From assembly GCF_014656545.1 (NCBI RefSeq), contig NZ_BNDS01000010.1, positions 107,491 through 171,490 of the forward strand: a DNA stretch of 64,000 nucleotides, in the 5' to 3' direction. Positions 11,201 to 20,434 of the stretch are shown here, piece after piece. The number at the start of each line of letters is the position of its first letter. Position 1 is the stretch's first letter. The DNA is from Neobacillus kokaensis (lineage in GTDB: Bacteria > Bacillota > Bacilli > Bacillales > Cytobacillaceae). Under the pieces are notes generated by a model. The model saw only the letters and a list, made by a program, of their open reading frames with translations. It was not told where the DNA came from and ran no database searches. Both the position numbers and the translations under genes were made by a program.

Positions 11201-11800
11201 ATGGTTCAAATTTTAATTATCTTAGTTCTTGCTTATTTACTTGGCTCCATTCCTTCAGGTTTAATTATAGGGAAGGTTTTTTATAAGACTGATATTCGGG
11301 AACATGGGAGCGGAAATTTAGGGGGCACAAATACTTTTCGCACATTAGGTATCAAAGCCGGATTAGTAGTAACAATCGCAGATATTTTAAAAGGAACGCT
11401 GGCAACTGCCTTACCGGCACTATTAGCGGTTGATATGCATCCATTACTAGCGGGAGTTTTGGCTGTTATTGGTCATACTTATCCTATTTTTGCCGGGTTT
11501 CGCGGCGGCAAAGCAGTAGCAACATCTGGCGGGGTCATTTTATGTTACGAACCGTTATTATTTATTACGCTGGTGCTGGCATTTTTTATAGGTTTATACA
11601 TATCTAAGTATGTTTCATTATCTTCTATGATTGCTGGAATCGTCGGTGTTCTTTATGTTTTGGTTTCAGGTATTATTGGCGTATGGGATCCTCCGCTTTT
11701 GGTTGTAATTACCCTCATGGCTACGTTTGTTATTTACCGCCACCGTACAAATATTAAACGAATTATGAATAAAACAGAACCAAAGATTAAATGGCTGTAG
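11201..11800 (+). CDS. plsY: Acyl-phosphate:glycerol-3-phosphate acyltransferase
   Basis: PlsY transfers an acyl group from acyl phosphate to glycerol 3-phosphate, the first step of phospholipid synthesis. It is 199 residues and integral to the membrane. The three family motifs are visible: GSIPSG near residue 15, [13 protein letters not shown] at about 35-47 and [13 protein letters not shown] at about 105-117. AAAGGAG precedes the ATG. It is transcribed alone and ends in a terminator. In B. subtilis this gene was called yneS and sits at the same place. Confidence 0.96.
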   Translation: MVQILIILVLAYLLGSIPSGLIIGKVFYKTDIREHGSGNLGGTNTFRTLGIKAGLVVTIADILKGTLATALPALLAVDMHPLLAGVLAVIGHTYPIFAGFRGGKAVATSGGVILCYEPLLFITLVLAFFIGLYISKYVSLSSMIAGIVGVLYVLVSGIIGVWDPPLLVVITLMATFVIYRHRTNIKRIMNKTEPKIKWL

Positions 11801-11819
11801 CAACATGTTACAGCTTTTT
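11794..11819 (+). terminator. Terminator of plsY
   Basis: GCTGTA pairs with TACAGC followed by five T residues. The left arm overlaps the last plsY codons. Confidence 0.8.
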
Positions 11820-11913
11820 ATATTTCACAAAAAATTCATAATCCTTCCATTCCATTCGTATATTTTATTTTACAATTAGATTAATAAGATGCCTTACATT
11901 TGGAGGGTTCATA

Positions 11914-12081
11914 ATGAAAGCGATATCACAGGATTACTTATTTTCGACATTTGTGAATGATTGTAATGACCCTAATGAATTTATCATTGAGTTTGTATTG
12001 TGTGATGCAGTCGGAAAAACGGCAGTTAAGGTGACAAACAATTTCGATGAATTAATTGAATTTCTTGAAGAATTATCATAA
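11914..12081 (+). CDS. Small acidic protein of unknown function
   Basis: A 55-residue frame starts MKAISQDYLF and ends in EFLEELS. TGGAGGG sits eight bases before the ATG and a hairpin terminator follows the stop, so it looks like a genuine one-gene unit. The product is acidic and contains two cysteines (NDC and VLCD). I do not recognise it. It lies between plsY and the convergent Sec-HesB gene. Confidence 0.65.
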   Translation: MKAISQDYLFSTFVNDCNDPNEFIIEFVLCDAVGKTAVKVTNNFDELIEFLEELS

Positions 12082-12082
12082 A

Positions 12083-12116
12083 AAAACGGAGCTTTCCATT
12101 TGGAAGGCCCCGTTTT
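12083..12116. terminator. Bidirectional terminator
   Basis: A long imperfect stem, AAAACGG-GC-TTCC against GGAA-GC-CCGTTTT, separates the convergent small gene and Sec-HesB gene. Its right arm overlaps the HesB stop codon. Confidence 0.85.
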
Positions 12117-12405
12117 ATATGGTCAGTAATTGAAATTTCCTTTTCCCCATAACATCTTCCACATAATCAAGCTTCGTATGATCAAAATATACAAAGTCTT
12201 TTTCGTGGATTAGAACTGTGATGTCATCAAATTCAAAGGAGAGATCACCTTGGATTTTCCGCTCTTCCAGAGACAGATTTAGTTTTGGACCGCCTCAACC
12301 GACACCCATGCTAAGACGTAAAAACAAGACTTCATCATTTGACTTCTTCTCTGCTTCCATTGCCTTTTTTATAACCATGTAAGCCGCTTCCGTCATTTTA
12401 AACAT
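12115..12405 (-). CDS. yneR: HesB/YneR-like protein with in-frame TGA (selenocysteine)
   Basis: Reading through the TGA at 12295-12297 gives a 96-residue HesB/IscA-superfamily protein. TGA is codon 37, in SMGVG-U-GGPKL, where family members carry the conserved metal-binding cysteine (VGCGGP). The downstream frame is fully family-like and shares YFDHTKLDYV with the second copy at 42701-42988, which has TGA at the same column. The protein contains no cysteine, so Sec would be the only chalcogen ligand. A SECIS-like hairpin follows the TGA. It is the third gene after yneP and yneQ, 14 bp behind yneQ, the place of B. subtilis yneR. The ribosome site (AGGTTGTG) is weak. Iron-sulfur or redox function is inferred. 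Confidence 0.88.
12262..12272 (-). promoter_or_regulatory. Candidate bacterial SECIS of the first Sec-HesB gene
   Basis: In the mRNA, CTCT-GGA-AGAG forms a small hairpin 22 nt after the TGA. The loop starts with GG, and its distance of about 27 nt fits published bacterial SECIS models (loop 16-37 nt from UGA, G among the first two loop bases). The 4-bp stem is short, so this is the weakest of the four. Confidence 0.55.
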
Positions 12406-12419
12406 TTAATCACAACCTG

Positions 12420-12710
12420 TCACCAAATATATTCAAGTAAACCTTCCTGCTGTAAAACCTCTCTTTGCCGCTCACCAAGTAAGTCAAAGTGAGAGTAGCC
12501 ATCCTTCCGATGATGAATCCACTCTTTCATAAGACCATATTTCCGGCCCCATGCAGCTAATTTCTCAAGATCATTGCAGCCGACTTTCGTAACCGTTTTA
12601 CACCCCGGAAAGCGGTCATCGAGCCAGTAATGGGTTAAAAAGGCGATTTCACCACGGTCAATTTTTCTTTTCCATTCCTTTACATCCCGTTTTTTAATGC
12701 CAAACGCCAA
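12420..12710 (-). CDS. yneQ: Conserved small protein YneQ
   Basis: A 96-residue protein whose FPGCKTVTKVGC and WIHHRKDGYSHFDLLG segments resemble B. subtilis YneQ, for which I know no function. I place the start at the TTG at 12710, eight bases after AAGGGG, giving an N-terminus MAFGIKKRD; a GTG three codons upstream would overlap the ribosome site. It is the middle gene of yneP-yneQ-yneR, with short gaps on both sides. The paired Cys and His residues could bind a metal, which is only a guess. Confidence 0.8.
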   Translation of the reverse strand: MAFGIKKRDVKEWKRKIDRGEIAFLTHYWLDDRFPGCKTVTKVGCNDLEKLAAWGRKYGLMKEWIHHRKDGYSHFDLLGERQREVLQQEGLLEYIW

Positions 12711-12734
12711 CCTTGTCACCCCTTGTTTCTAGAT

Positions 12735-13163
12735 CTATTTTTTCTTGATATTTTCGTATTTTAAGAACCACTCAGGGAACGCTTTTTTAAACGAGGTTGG
12801 TTTAAAGTTATCTCTCTTAACGATAATATGAGTAGTCGTTCCCTCAGCACACACTTCCTCGTTACCATTGATGATTGTATAACCATAAACCGTTTTAATA
12901 CCATCATTATGCGCCACCCAAGTTTTTACGAAAGCCTGATCTCCGTAGCGCAATGCCTTCTTATATGTTACTTGAACATCGTAAACGGGCGCGAAATAAC
13001 CCGCTTCTTCCATTGCTACATAACTATACCCAATATCTTCAATAAGGGCAGTCCTGCCTAACTCGAAATACTTTAAATAATTGGCATGATATATGACACC
13101 CATCATATCTGTATCCGCATAGTAAAGCTGAATCTCTCTCGTTGAAACAAAAAATTCTTCCAT
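12735..13163 (-). CDS. yneP: Hotdog-fold acyl-CoA thioesterase (YneP, YbgC-like)
   Basis: A 142-residue hotdog-fold thioesterase of the 4-hydroxybenzoyl-CoA thioesterase/YbgC group. The active-site segment YYADTDMMGVIYHANYLKYFE contains the conserved catalytic Asp and the following His. It should hydrolyse an acyl-CoA in the cytosol; the substrate is unknown. The ATG at 13163 (MEEFFVSTRE) is preferred over a frame that would overlap the AAA ATPase gene, although its AGGGG lies a rather long 11-12 bases upstream. It starts 22 bp after the ATPase stop. Confidence 0.88.
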   Translation of the reverse strand: MEEFFVSTREIQLYYADTDMMGVIYHANYLKYFELGRTALIEDIGYSYVAMEEAGYFAPVYDVQVTYKKALRYGDQAFVKTWVAHNDGIKTVYGYTIINGNEEVCAEGTTTHIIVKRDNFKPTSFKKAFPEWFLKYENIKKK

Positions 13164-13185
13164 TGAACCAGTTCCCCTTTTTCTA

Positions 13186-15516
13186 TTAAAATTTACTAAA
13201 AGCTGCCCTGACATCTGCTGCTTCTAAAATAAATGCTTGTTCAAAAAGTTTGCTTTCTTCGAAATTGGCTTGTCCATCCATTAATCGAGCTGCCTGGGCT
13301 TGAATTATGGCATCGACCAAATTTACAGCAAACCTGCCGTTGCCATTGAAGCACTCTTTTACCATTGTATTAAGCAGTAAATTCTTTGCGTCATCTGTTA
13401 TTTTATATTGATAGCTTGAAGCATAAGACACCATGATCTTAAGCAATTCCTCAGATGAATAATCTGGAAAGAAAAAGAACTTTTTAAACCTCGAGCGGAG
13501 ACCTGGGTTGCTTTCAAGCAGCTTATCCATCTCATTCGGATAACCAGCTAGAACTACCACAAGATTTTCATTATGCTTCGTCATTTCATCGACAAGGGTG
13601 TCAATCACTTCTTTGCCAAAATCTCCAGCAGCAGCCCCGAGAAGCGAATAGGCTTCATCAATAAATAGCACGCCGCCGAGGGCTTCTCTGATTTTTTTCT
13701 TTGTTTTACCAGCTGTTTGCCCTACATAACCAGCGACAAAGTCAGCTCTGCTTGTGACAACCAGATGCCCTCTTTTTAACATACCGCATTCTTTTAACAA
13801 CTCGGCGTAAAGTTTTGCAACGGTTGTTTTTCCAGTGCCCGGATTCCCAGTGAACACAGAATGGAGCTGAATTGGCACAGCAGGCAAGCCGTTGCTGCGT
13901 CTAAAATGCTGCATTTTTACAAATGAGTACAATGACATAAGTTCCGCTTTTAAAGACTCAAGTCCGATTAAACCGTTAAGCTGCTCAATCGGCGAATCCA
14001 GCGCTTCGTGCTTCTCCAAACTAAAATCTTCTTTTTTTAAGATCATATAATCTACAAGCTCTTGACTGCCTTCATTTTCCGACCCTTTTTTAAAAATAGC
14101 GTCTAACACAAGATTGCTTACCGTACGTGCATTTCCAAATGTGTCATCAACACGCTCGTGGTCGAGACGGTGTCTTAGTTCAGCCATCGCATCATCAGTT
14201 AAATAATAATCATTCGCATGGGCCACTTTTTCCCCAATTTCAATTAACTCATCATTTGTATAATCAGGCAAATGGATAAAGTTTGACTGCGGAAAACGGC
14301 TCCGAAGCCCCGGATTTGCGTGTAAAAAGGTTCGCATTTCTTCAGGGTAGCCAGCTAAAAATACTGCGAACTTTCCGCTATATTCATTACTAGTCATCAA
14401 TGCAACAAGTGTGTCAATTGCTGTTTGTCCATAGTCATTTCCCGTTTGTCCCTCGCGCTTTAAACTATAGGCCTCATCAATAAACAGGACGCCGCCGAGA
14501 GAGCGTTCAACAATTGCTCTTACGTTTTCCTCTGTTTGGCCGACAAAGGCACCAACAAGCTGAGAACGGTTTGTTTCGAACACCTTTTCACGCGGCAGCA
14601 CACCAAGTTCATGATAGATTTTCGCCATTAAACGGGCAAGCGTTGTTTTCCCGGTACCAGGATTGCCGGTTAAGATCATATTCAGACTGAGTTCATCTTT
14701 TATGGTAAAACCTAATTCTTTACGTTTCTTTTGGTATTTTAGAAATTGATAAAAATCATTTACCCGTCTTTTAACGGATTCCATGCCAATCATCTCGTTC
14801 ATCATTTCTAAGGCGGTTTTATCAGCAGCTGTAACGGATGCTTCAGGTTCAATAAAAAGCTGCTCCCATGCCTGCTTTGTTGCGCCTATTCGAGACAAAT
14901 GGTGTTTTAGATTCTCATAGTACACTGCCGTATGAAAGACACCGATAATAGACTGCTCATATTCCTCGGCAGCCTTCAATAACTTCCCTGTTTCTCCAAT
15001 TATATTGCTAAGCAAATCGTGAAGCTGTTGGAGTTTTTTAAATAGCTCTTGATCCATTGTCGGTGAGATAAGATCTACTTTTTCTTTTATAGCATGAAGA
15101 TCATCTTCGGCATTCGCTAAAAATCCCTGACAAATTTGGATGTATTCTTCGGCCACTTTCTTTTTGGCTGTACGATTATCGGTTTCTCTGATGGAAGGAA
15201 ATGAAAGCGGGGAAAGCAGGTTTTGTAACTTTCTCCAATCCGAATGAATCATGATTTCTTTCGCATTTTGATTATCCGGATTAAGCTTCACTGCTTTATC
15301 AAGCCAAATTAACGCCAGAGAATCCTCTTTATTTCGATTAATTCTTGAACGGGCGGCAAGTGTTAATAGATTGGATAAAAAGACTGGATTCTTTTCCTGG
15401 CTAATCGCAGTAATGAGTAGGCTTTCATTTTTTATTGTCCCGCTTTCCAATATCTCTTGTTCCCAAATACGTATTTGCTCATTTGTAATCGATGATTTTT
15501 GGTTTTGCTGTATCAT
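13186..15516 (-). CDS. Tandem AAA+ ATPase of the CbxX/SpoVK type
   Basis: A 776-residue protein with an N-terminal helical region (to about residue 230) followed by two complete CbxX/CfxQ-type AAA+ modules. Each has Walker A GNPGTGKTT and Walker B GGVLFIDEAYSL, and both retain sensor and arginine-finger regions (GLRSRF). B. subtilis SpoVK carries one such module, so this is a duplicated or fused form. The role is unknown; relatives remodel protein complexes, for example during sporulation. It lies between yneP and tlp, where I recall no such gene in B. subtilis. The ribosome site (AAGATGTGATG) is weak. Confidence 0.85.
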   Translation of the reverse strand: MIQQNQKSSITNEQIRIWEQEILESGTIKNESLLITAISQEKNPVFLSNLLTLAARSRINRNKEDSLALIWLDKAVKLNPDNQNAKEIMIHSDWRKLQNLLSPLSFPSIRETDNRTAKKKVAEEYIQICQGFLANAEDDLHAIKEKVDLISPTMDQELFKKLQQLHDLLSNIIGETGKLLKAAEEYEQSIIGVFHTAVYYENLKHHLSRIGATKQAWEQLFIEPEASVTAADKTALEMMNEMIGMESVKRRVNDFYQFLKYQKKRKELGFTIKDELSLNMILTGNPGTGKTTLARLMAKIYHELGVLPREKVFETNRSQLVGAFVGQTEENVRAIVERSLGGVLFIDEAYSLKREGQTGNDYGQTAIDTLVALMTSNEYSGKFAVFLAGYPEEMRTFLHANPGLRSRFPQSNFIHLPDYTNDELIEIGEKVAHANDYYLTDDAMAELRHRLDHERVDDTFGNARTVSNLVLDAIFKKGSENEGSQELVDYMILKKEDFSLEKHEALDSPIEQLNGLIGLESLKAELMSLYSFVKMQHFRRSNGLPAVPIQLHSVFTGNPGTGKTTVAKLYAELLKECGMLKRGHLVVTSRADFVAGYVGQTAGKTKKKIREALGGVLFIDEAYSLLGAAAGDFGKEVIDTLVDEMTKHNENLVVVLAGYPNEMDKLLESNPGLRSRFKKFFFFPDYSSEELLKIMVSYASSYQYKITDDAKNLLLNTMVKECFNGNGRFAVNLVDAIIQAQAARLMDGQANFEESKLFEQAFILEAADVRAAFSKF

Positions 15517-15589
15517 GGTTCATCACATCTTTTCAAAAATTCCTTTTTATCTTACCATAAGAAAACATTGAATACTAAACAGAAGGATT

Positions 15590-15620
15590 AAAAAAAGGAC
15601 CTGTCCTGATCGGCGGTCCT
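15590..15620 (-). terminator. Terminator of tlp
   Basis: AGGACC pairs with GGTCCT, with T7 following on the minus strand, just after the tlp stop. Confidence 0.8.
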
Positions 15621-15629
15621 TAATTGATT

Positions 15630-15866
15630 TTAACCTTGATTATTGTTGGCGTTAGCTTCATCTTTAATTTCTGAACGGAATGATTCGATACTTTCACGTC
15701 TGCGCTGATTTTTCGCTTCAATTTGCTGACGCTGTGTCTCGCTGTCAGTATACGCTAATGACTCTTCGGCTGCTTCCATATTCTCAATTGTATGGTGAAT
15801 CATGGATTGAAGTTTTTCTACATTATCACTGCGATCATCAGGTTTTGGTTTGTTATTATAAGCCAC
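15630..15866 (-). CDS. tlp: Small acid-soluble spore protein Tlp
   Basis: A 78-residue, very hydrophilic protein starting MAYNNKPKPDDRSDNVEKLQ, which matches the thioredoxin-like spore protein Tlp. It is packaged in the forespore; its exact role is unclear. The GTG start has TAGGAGGAA eight bases upstream. It has its own terminator and lies next to sspN, as in B. subtilis. Confidence 0.93.
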   Translation of the reverse strand: MAYNNKPKPDDRSDNVEKLQSMIHHTIENMEAAEESLAYTDSETQRQQIEAKNQRRRESIESFRSEIKDEANANNNQG

Positions 15867-15972
15867 TGAAGATTCCTCCTAAACAATAGTACTTGGTACA
15901 AATATAGTTTGTATCGTTGTGAAAAAAATATCAGATGTAAAAAATAGCAAATGAACCTAAAGTACAGCAAAC

Positions 15973-16008
15973 AAAAAGACCCGCAGACGTCCTAAGCCCT
16001 TGGGTCTT
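15973..16008 (-). terminator. Terminator of sspN
   Basis: AAGACCC pairs with GGGTCTT around a 19-nt loop, with T-rich sequence after it on the minus strand. Confidence 0.7.
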
Positions 16009-16018
16009 ACCATTTATG

Positions 16019-16159
16019 TTATTCACCTTTTGTTTGCATTACTTGGACTTGCTGGCCGGATTTATCTTGCATTTGTTTGCCTTTATTCCCGCCAAATCCT
16101 TGCGGCTGTGTTCCAATATGATCAGGTCTAAAACGTTTTGTTTGATAACCTTTACCCAT
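16019..16159 (-). CDS. sspN: Small acid-soluble spore protein N
   Basis: A 46-residue basic protein containing [20 protein letters not shown], the diagnostic core of SspN. It is a minor forespore protein. AAGGGGGG lies eight bases before the ATG. It is transcribed separately from tlp, with a terminator between the two. Confidence 0.9.
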   Translation of the reverse strand: MGKGYQTKRFRPDHIGTQPQGFGGNKGKQMQDKSGQQVQVMQTKGE

Positions 16160-16226
16160 AATTAATCCCCCCTTAATAACTATTTTGTCCATTTAAGCGG
16201 GGAACCATGATTGGAAATCTTTTGTT

Positions 16227-16358
16227 TTATTCAGCCTTACCTAGACGTTTTTGTTCTAGGCGCTGTTCGATTTTTTCCAATGCAGCACTATCTTTCAAAA
16301 GTTGTGATTTATTTTCTGAAACTAATTCCGCAAAGGAACGTTTTCTTGGTCTTCTCAT
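16227..16358 (-). CDS. FbpB-like small basic protein
   Basis: A 43-residue basic protein, MRRPRKRSFAELVSENKSQL and onwards, resembling the FbpB family of Fur-regulated small basic proteins that assist the FsrA RNA in iron sparing. AAGGTGAT precedes the ATG. I see no clear Fur box in the 70 bp upstream, so iron control is not supported by this sequence. Its function here is inferred from similarity only. Confidence 0.7.
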   Translation of the reverse strand: MRRPRKRSFAELVSENKSQLLKDSAALEKIEQRLEQKRLGKAE

Positions 16359-16493
16359 GTTTATCACCTTCCTTATTACCTATTGTAACAAGTATTATTC
16401 CCAGAAACCGTTCTAATTATTACAACTTTTTGAAAATTTCAGCGCTTTTTTAATTAACATAAAAAAGTTATCAATCGGCTTTTATAATTTGAT

Positions 16494-16522
16494 AAAAAAG
16501 GACGCCGGTCGAAACCCGCGTC
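16494..16522 (-). terminator. Terminator of yneN
   Basis: GACGC pairs with GCGTC around a GC-rich loop, then six T residues on the minus strand. Confidence 0.8.
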
Positions 16523-16525
16523 TAG

Positions 16526-17059
16526 TTATTTTAGCTTATTGGTAAAGTCCTTCATATCATCCAGCTTCATAGTGCCGACAAATTTGTTTTGTATGATACC
16601 GTTGCTATCAATAAAATAAGTCGTCGGGATTGAGATTACCTGATATTTCGTATTAACGGCATCCTCTGTATCAAGAAGAACAGGGAATGTAATCTTGTAT
16701 TCATCAACAAATCCTTTTACGTCTAGTTGCGGATCAATGTTGACAGCAAGGATTTTGATATCCTTATCGGCTGATTTATAAAATTCTTCCATTTCAGGCA
16801 TTTCTGCTTTACATGGACCGCACCATGTTGCCCAGAAATTTAACATAAGTTTCTTTCCCTTTAAGTCAGAAAGCCTTACCGATTCACCGTTCAATGTTTT
16901 TAATTCAAAATCAGGGGCCTTTGCACCAATTGTCAATGCTGTTGCTGAGACCTCTTTTGCGGTATCGGGCTGTTTATCTGATTTTTTATCAACTGCCTGT
17001 ACAATCGCCACCGTTAATAATGCAATTAAGACAACAGCAGCAATTACTTTCTTAATCAT
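16526..17059 (-). CDS. yneN: Membrane-anchored thioredoxin-like protein (YneN/ResA type)
   Basis: A 177-residue extracytoplasmic thiol-disulfide oxidoreductase. An N-terminal anchor (residues 3-22) is followed by a TlpA/ResA domain with active site FWATWCGPCKAEMPEM. It probably reduces disulfides on exported proteins. GGGGG precedes the ATG at a good distance. It lies beside citB as in B. subtilis. A paralogue with WCPPC lies at 37502-38071 in the sulfur cluster. Confidence 0.9.
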   Translation of the reverse strand: MIKKVIAAVVLIALLTVAIVQAVDKKSDKQPDTAKEVSATALTIGAKAPDFELKTLNGESVRLSDLKGKKLMLNFWATWCGPCKAEMPEMEEFYKSADKDIKILAVNIDPQLDVKGFVDEYKITFPVLLDTEDAVNTKYQVISIPTTYFIDSNGIIQNKFVGTMKLDDMKDFTNKLK

Positions 17060-17170
17060 CCCGAATCCCCCTTCCTTTCGTTCATACTTACCCTATTTGA
17101 TTTTACACTATAAACTCAGGTAAAACAAAATAGCAATTTGCCGATTCTGTGAACAATTTAAGAGACGGTA

Positions 17171-17200
17171 AAAAACACCATGAGCTGAGCGCATGGTGTT
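17171..17200 (-). terminator. Terminator of citB
   Basis: AACACCATG pairs perfectly with CATGGTGTT, with T-rich sequence after it on the minus strand. Confidence 0.9.
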
Positions 17201-17214
17201 TTTTAAAACTAATC

Positions 17215-19920
17215 TTATGCTTGTAATTTTTCACGAAGAACCATTTGTAAGATACCGCCGTGACGATAGTAGTCAATTTCAACTTCAGAGTCGAATCGTA
17301 CTAATACTTCAAATTCTTTCTTGTTGCCAGCTTCGTCAGTAGCACTTACTTTAATTAAGTCACGTGGTTTTACATTTTCATCAACTTGAACTTCGAATGT
17401 TTCTTTACCAGTTAAACCAAGTGACTCAGCACTGTCCCCATCTTTAAATTGAAGTGGAAGTACACCCATCAACACAAGGTTTGAACGGTGGATACGCTCA
17501 AAGCTTTCAGCAAGAACAGTCTTAATGCCTAATAGGTTAGTACCTTTTGCAGCCCAGTCACGGGAAGAGCCCATTCCGTAATCTTTACCTGCAAGAACCA
17601 TTAATCCAGTTCCGTTTTCTTTATACTTCATGCAAGCATCGTAAATAGATGTAACTTCGCCTGTTGGCCAGTAAGTAGTGAAGCCGCCTTCTGTACCAGG
17701 AGCGATTTGATTTCGGATACGAATGTTTGCGAATGTTCCACGCATCATAACTTCATGGTTACCGCGGCGAGAACCGTAAGAGTTAAAGTCGCGAGGCTGA
17801 ACGCCTTTTTCTAATAAATATTTTCCGGCAGGTGTATTTTTACCAATAGCTCCTGCAGGAGAGATATGGTCAGTTGTAACAGAATCACCAAACTTACCTA
17901 CTACACGAAGGCCAGATAATGGTTCTACTGTACCAGGTTCTGCTGATAACCCCTCAAAGAATGGAGGGTTCGCAATATAAGTTGAATCCTCATCCCAAGT
18001 GTATAACGGCTCATTGCTAGTTTTGATTTCGTTCCAACGCTCGTTGTCTCCGAATACGTTCTCGTACTCTTTACGGAATAGTTCAGGAGTAACGGTACGT
18101 TTAACTACGTCATTTACTTCTGCAGTTGATGGCCAAATATCTTTAAAGAATACATCATTGCCGTCTTTGTCTTTGCCAATTGGCTCAGCAGCAAAATCTA
18201 CATTCACTGTACCAGCTAGCGCATAAGTCACAACTAATGGTGGTGAAGCAAGATAGTTTGCTTTTACAAGCGGATGAATACGCCCTTCAAAGTTACGGTT
18301 CCCTGAAAGAACAGATGTAACGAGAAGATCGTTTTCTGCGATTGTTTTTTCAATTTCTTCTTTTAATGGACCGGAGTTACCGATACAAGTTGTACAGCCG
18401 TAACCAACTAGGTTAAAGCCGATTTGCTCAAGATATGGAAGCAATCCGGAATCACGAAGATATCCTGTTACAACCTTTGACCCTGGTGCTAAAGAAGTTT
18501 TTACGAATTTTGGTACTTCCATGCCGAGTTCAACTGCTTTTTTCGCAACTAGACCAGCAGCCACAAGAACATATGGGTTAGAAGTATTCGTACAGCTTGT
18601 GATAGAAGCAATAGCCACCGCACCAGTTTTGATTTCTGCTTCGTCACCATTGTTAAATTTAATGGTTGCTGATTTTACAAGCTCATCAGCTTGTAAGCCG
18701 AATCCTTGGTTGCCTTGTGGCGCAGATACAGCTTTCACGAATTCTTCCTTCATTTTTGAAAGTGGAATTAAATCTTGCGGACGCTTAGGACCAGAAAGAT
18801 TTGCTTCAATTTCAGCAAGGTTGATTTCGATTACATCTGTATAAACTGGTTCATCAGATGGATTGAAGAATAAGCCGTTTGCTTTGCAATATTGTTCAAC
18901 CACGTTAATTTGCTCTTCATCACGGCCTGTTAAGCGCATGTATGCAAGTGATTCTTCATCAATTGGGAAGAATCCACAAGTTGCACCATATTCAGGAGCC
19001 ATGTTAGCAATTGTTGCACGGTCTGCAAGTGGAAGAGATGACACACCAGGACCGAAATATTCAACGAATTTACCAACTACACCATGCTTACGAAGAACTT
19101 GAGTTACTTTTAAAGCAAGGTCAGTTGCAGTTGCACCGTTTGGAAGCTCGCCGATTAATTTAACCCCAACTACTTCAGGAACTGGGAAGTATGAAGGCTG
19201 ACCAAGCATTCCTGCTTCTGCTTCAATACCGCCAACGCCCCATCCAAGAACACCAAGACCGTTGATCATTGTTGTATGAGAGTCAGTTCCTACCAATGTA
19301 TCTGGATAAGTTTCTAATTCACCGTCAACTTCGGCAACGTGAACTACATCTGCTAAAAATTCAAGGTTAACTTGGTGAACGATACCAGTTGCCGGAGGAA
19401 CAGCACGATAGTTGTTAAATGCTTTTTGTGCCCAGCTTAAGAATTGATAACGCTCAGCGTTACGTTCAAATTCAAAATCCATATTGATTTTCAAAGCATC
19501 AGCTGAACCATATGCATCAACTTGTACAGAGTGGTCGATAACTAGATCAACTGTTTTTTCTGGATTGATTTTATCAGGGTCACCGCCAAGGTCTGCCATT
19601 GCTTTTCTTAAAGAAGCAAGGTCAACGACTGCTGGTACACCAGTAAAGTCTTGCAGAATAACACGAGATGGTTTAAATGGAACATCCACTTCTTTCAGTT
19701 CGTCAGTTCCCCATTTTGCTAAATTTTCAACATGCTCTTTTGTAATGACACGACCGTCATATTGGCGGAGCACAGATTCAAGTAATACTTTAACGGAATA
19801 TGGCAATTTAGATACATTGCCAACGCCTGCTTCTTCTAAAGCATTTAATCGGTAGTAATGATAGCTTTTGCCGTTCACATCAAAGGAAGAACGGGCATTA
19901 AATACATCGTTTTTCACCAT
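17215..19920 (-). CDS. citB: Aconitate hydratase (aconitase)
   Basis: Aconitase interconverts citrate and isocitrate in the TCA cycle and, without its [4Fe-4S] cluster, can act as an RNA-binding regulator. At 901 residues it is a typical AcnA/IRP-type enzyme. Cluster ligands are visible in [11 protein letters not shown] and in [12 protein letters not shown]; the C-terminal swivel domain has [22 protein letters not shown] precedes the ATG. It is a single-gene unit. A CcpC-type dyad in the upstream region suggests citrate-responsive repression. Confidence 0.97.
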   Translation of the reverse strand: MVKNDVFNARSSFDVNGKSYHYYRLNALEEAGVGNVSKLPYSVKVLLESVLRQYDGRVITKEHVENLAKWGTDELKEVDVPFKPSRVILQDFTGVPAVVDLASLRKAMADLGGDPDKINPEKTVDLVIDHSVQVDAYGSADALKINMDFEFERNAERYQFLSWAQKAFNNYRAVPPATGIVHQVNLEFLADVVHVAEVDGELETYPDTLVGTDSHTTMINGLGVLGWGVGGIEAEAGMLGQPSYFPVPEVVGVKLIGELPNGATATDLALKVTQVLRKHGVVGKFVEYFGPGVSSLPLADRATIANMAPEYGATCGFFPIDEESLAYMRLTGRDEEQINVVEQYCKANGLFFNPSDEPVYTDVIEINLAEIEANLSGPKRPQDLIPLSKMKEEFVKAVSAPQGNQGFGLQADELVKSATIKFNNGDEAEIKTGAVAIASITSCTNTSNPYVLVAAGLVAKKAVELGMEVPKFVKTSLAPGSKVVTGYLRDSGLLPYLEQIGFNLVGYGCTTCIGNSGPLKEEIEKTIAENDLLVTSVLSGNRNFEGRIHPLVKANYLASPPLVVTYALAGTVNVDFAAEPIGKDKDGNDVFFKDIWPSTAEVNDVVKRTVTPELFRKEYENVFGDNERWNEIKTSNEPLYTWDEDSTYIANPPFFEGLSAEPGTVEPLSGLRVVGKFGDSVTTDHISPAGAIGKNTPAGKYLLEKGVQPRDFNSYGSRRGNHEVMMRGTFANIRIRNQIAPGTEGGFTTYWPTGEVTSIYDACMKYKENGTGLMVLAGKDYGMGSSRDWAAKGTNLLGIKTVLAESFERIHRSNLVLMGVLPLQFKDGDSAESLGLTGKETFEVQVDENVKPRDLIKVSATDEAGNKKEFEVLVRFDSEVEIDYYRHGGILQMVLREKLQA

Positions 19921-20237
19921 TCAAAAAACCCCCTTACTCGACATTAAAAAACCGAATTTCAACAAAAAAGATATAAATTTGATTTTTCCATCCAGCTTCA
20001 ATTCCATATTAATACAAGCGATTACATAAGTAAATAACAAGAAAGTTATTGTTCTTGATAAGTTTTGCTTATCAATTTTCATATAACCTGTTCAGAATAT
20101 TTTGATAACCGTGGATTACCATATGTAATTTATAAATTGAAAACTGAATGGTCATCTATATTATTATGTCAAAAAAATAATTCTTTGTCATTTATTTTAT
20201 TCCAGAGGAAATAGTATTTACATAGGAGGTGATTGGG
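19921..20237. other. citB/sspO intergenic region
   Basis: This 317-bp gene-free stretch holds the divergent promoters of citB and sspO. The CcpC-type dyad at 20057-20073 is the only clear element; the rest is AT-rich without a hairpin or a small frame I would support. Confidence 0.6.
20057..20073. promoter_or_regulatory. CcpC-type dyad upstream of citB
   Basis: GATAAG-TTTTG-CTTATC is a perfect inverted repeat that contains ATAA-N7-TTAT, the known CcpC box, about 140 bp upstream of the citB start. CcpC represses citB until citrate accumulates in B. subtilis. Confidence 0.7.
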
Positions 20238-20387
20238 ATGGCTAAAAGAAAGGCGAATCATGTAATTCCTGGAATGAATGCTGCTAAAGCCCAGGGAAAT
20301 GGCGCAGGTTTTCATGAAGAAATAGCAAATGAACCGTTAACCGAAATGGAGAAGCGTAATAATAAGAAACGAAAGAAAAATCAGTGA
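20238..20387 (+). CDS. sspO: Small acid-soluble spore protein O
   Basis: A 49-residue basic protein, [20 protein letters not shown] and onwards, ending NNKKRKKNQ, clearly SspO (CotK). It is a minor forespore protein. AGGAGGTGAT lies close before the ATG. In B. subtilis sspO and sspP lie next to citB; here a minus-strand gene sits between them. Confidence 0.94.
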   Translation: MAKRKANHVIPGMNAAKAQGNGAGFHEEIANEPLTEMEKRNNKKRKKNQ

Positions 20388-20399
20388 TAGTTACGTGAA

Positions 20400-20432
20400 A
20401 ATGGGTCCCCAGCCGTGAGGACCCATTCTTTT
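20400..20432. terminator. Bidirectional terminator after sspO
   Basis: ATGGGTCC pairs with GGACCCAT, followed by T-rich sequence on the plus strand. It separates sspO from the convergent gene. Confidence 0.85.
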
Positions 20433-20434
20433 TT

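Noticed and set aside
12115-12297. First HesB copy as a pseudogene truncated by a stop
   Set aside because: Downstream family motifs are intact, a second paralogue has TGA at the same column, and selA and selD are present.
16359-16440. Fur box upstream of the FbpB-like gene
   Set aside because: No sequence close to the GATAATNATTATC pattern is present in this interval.
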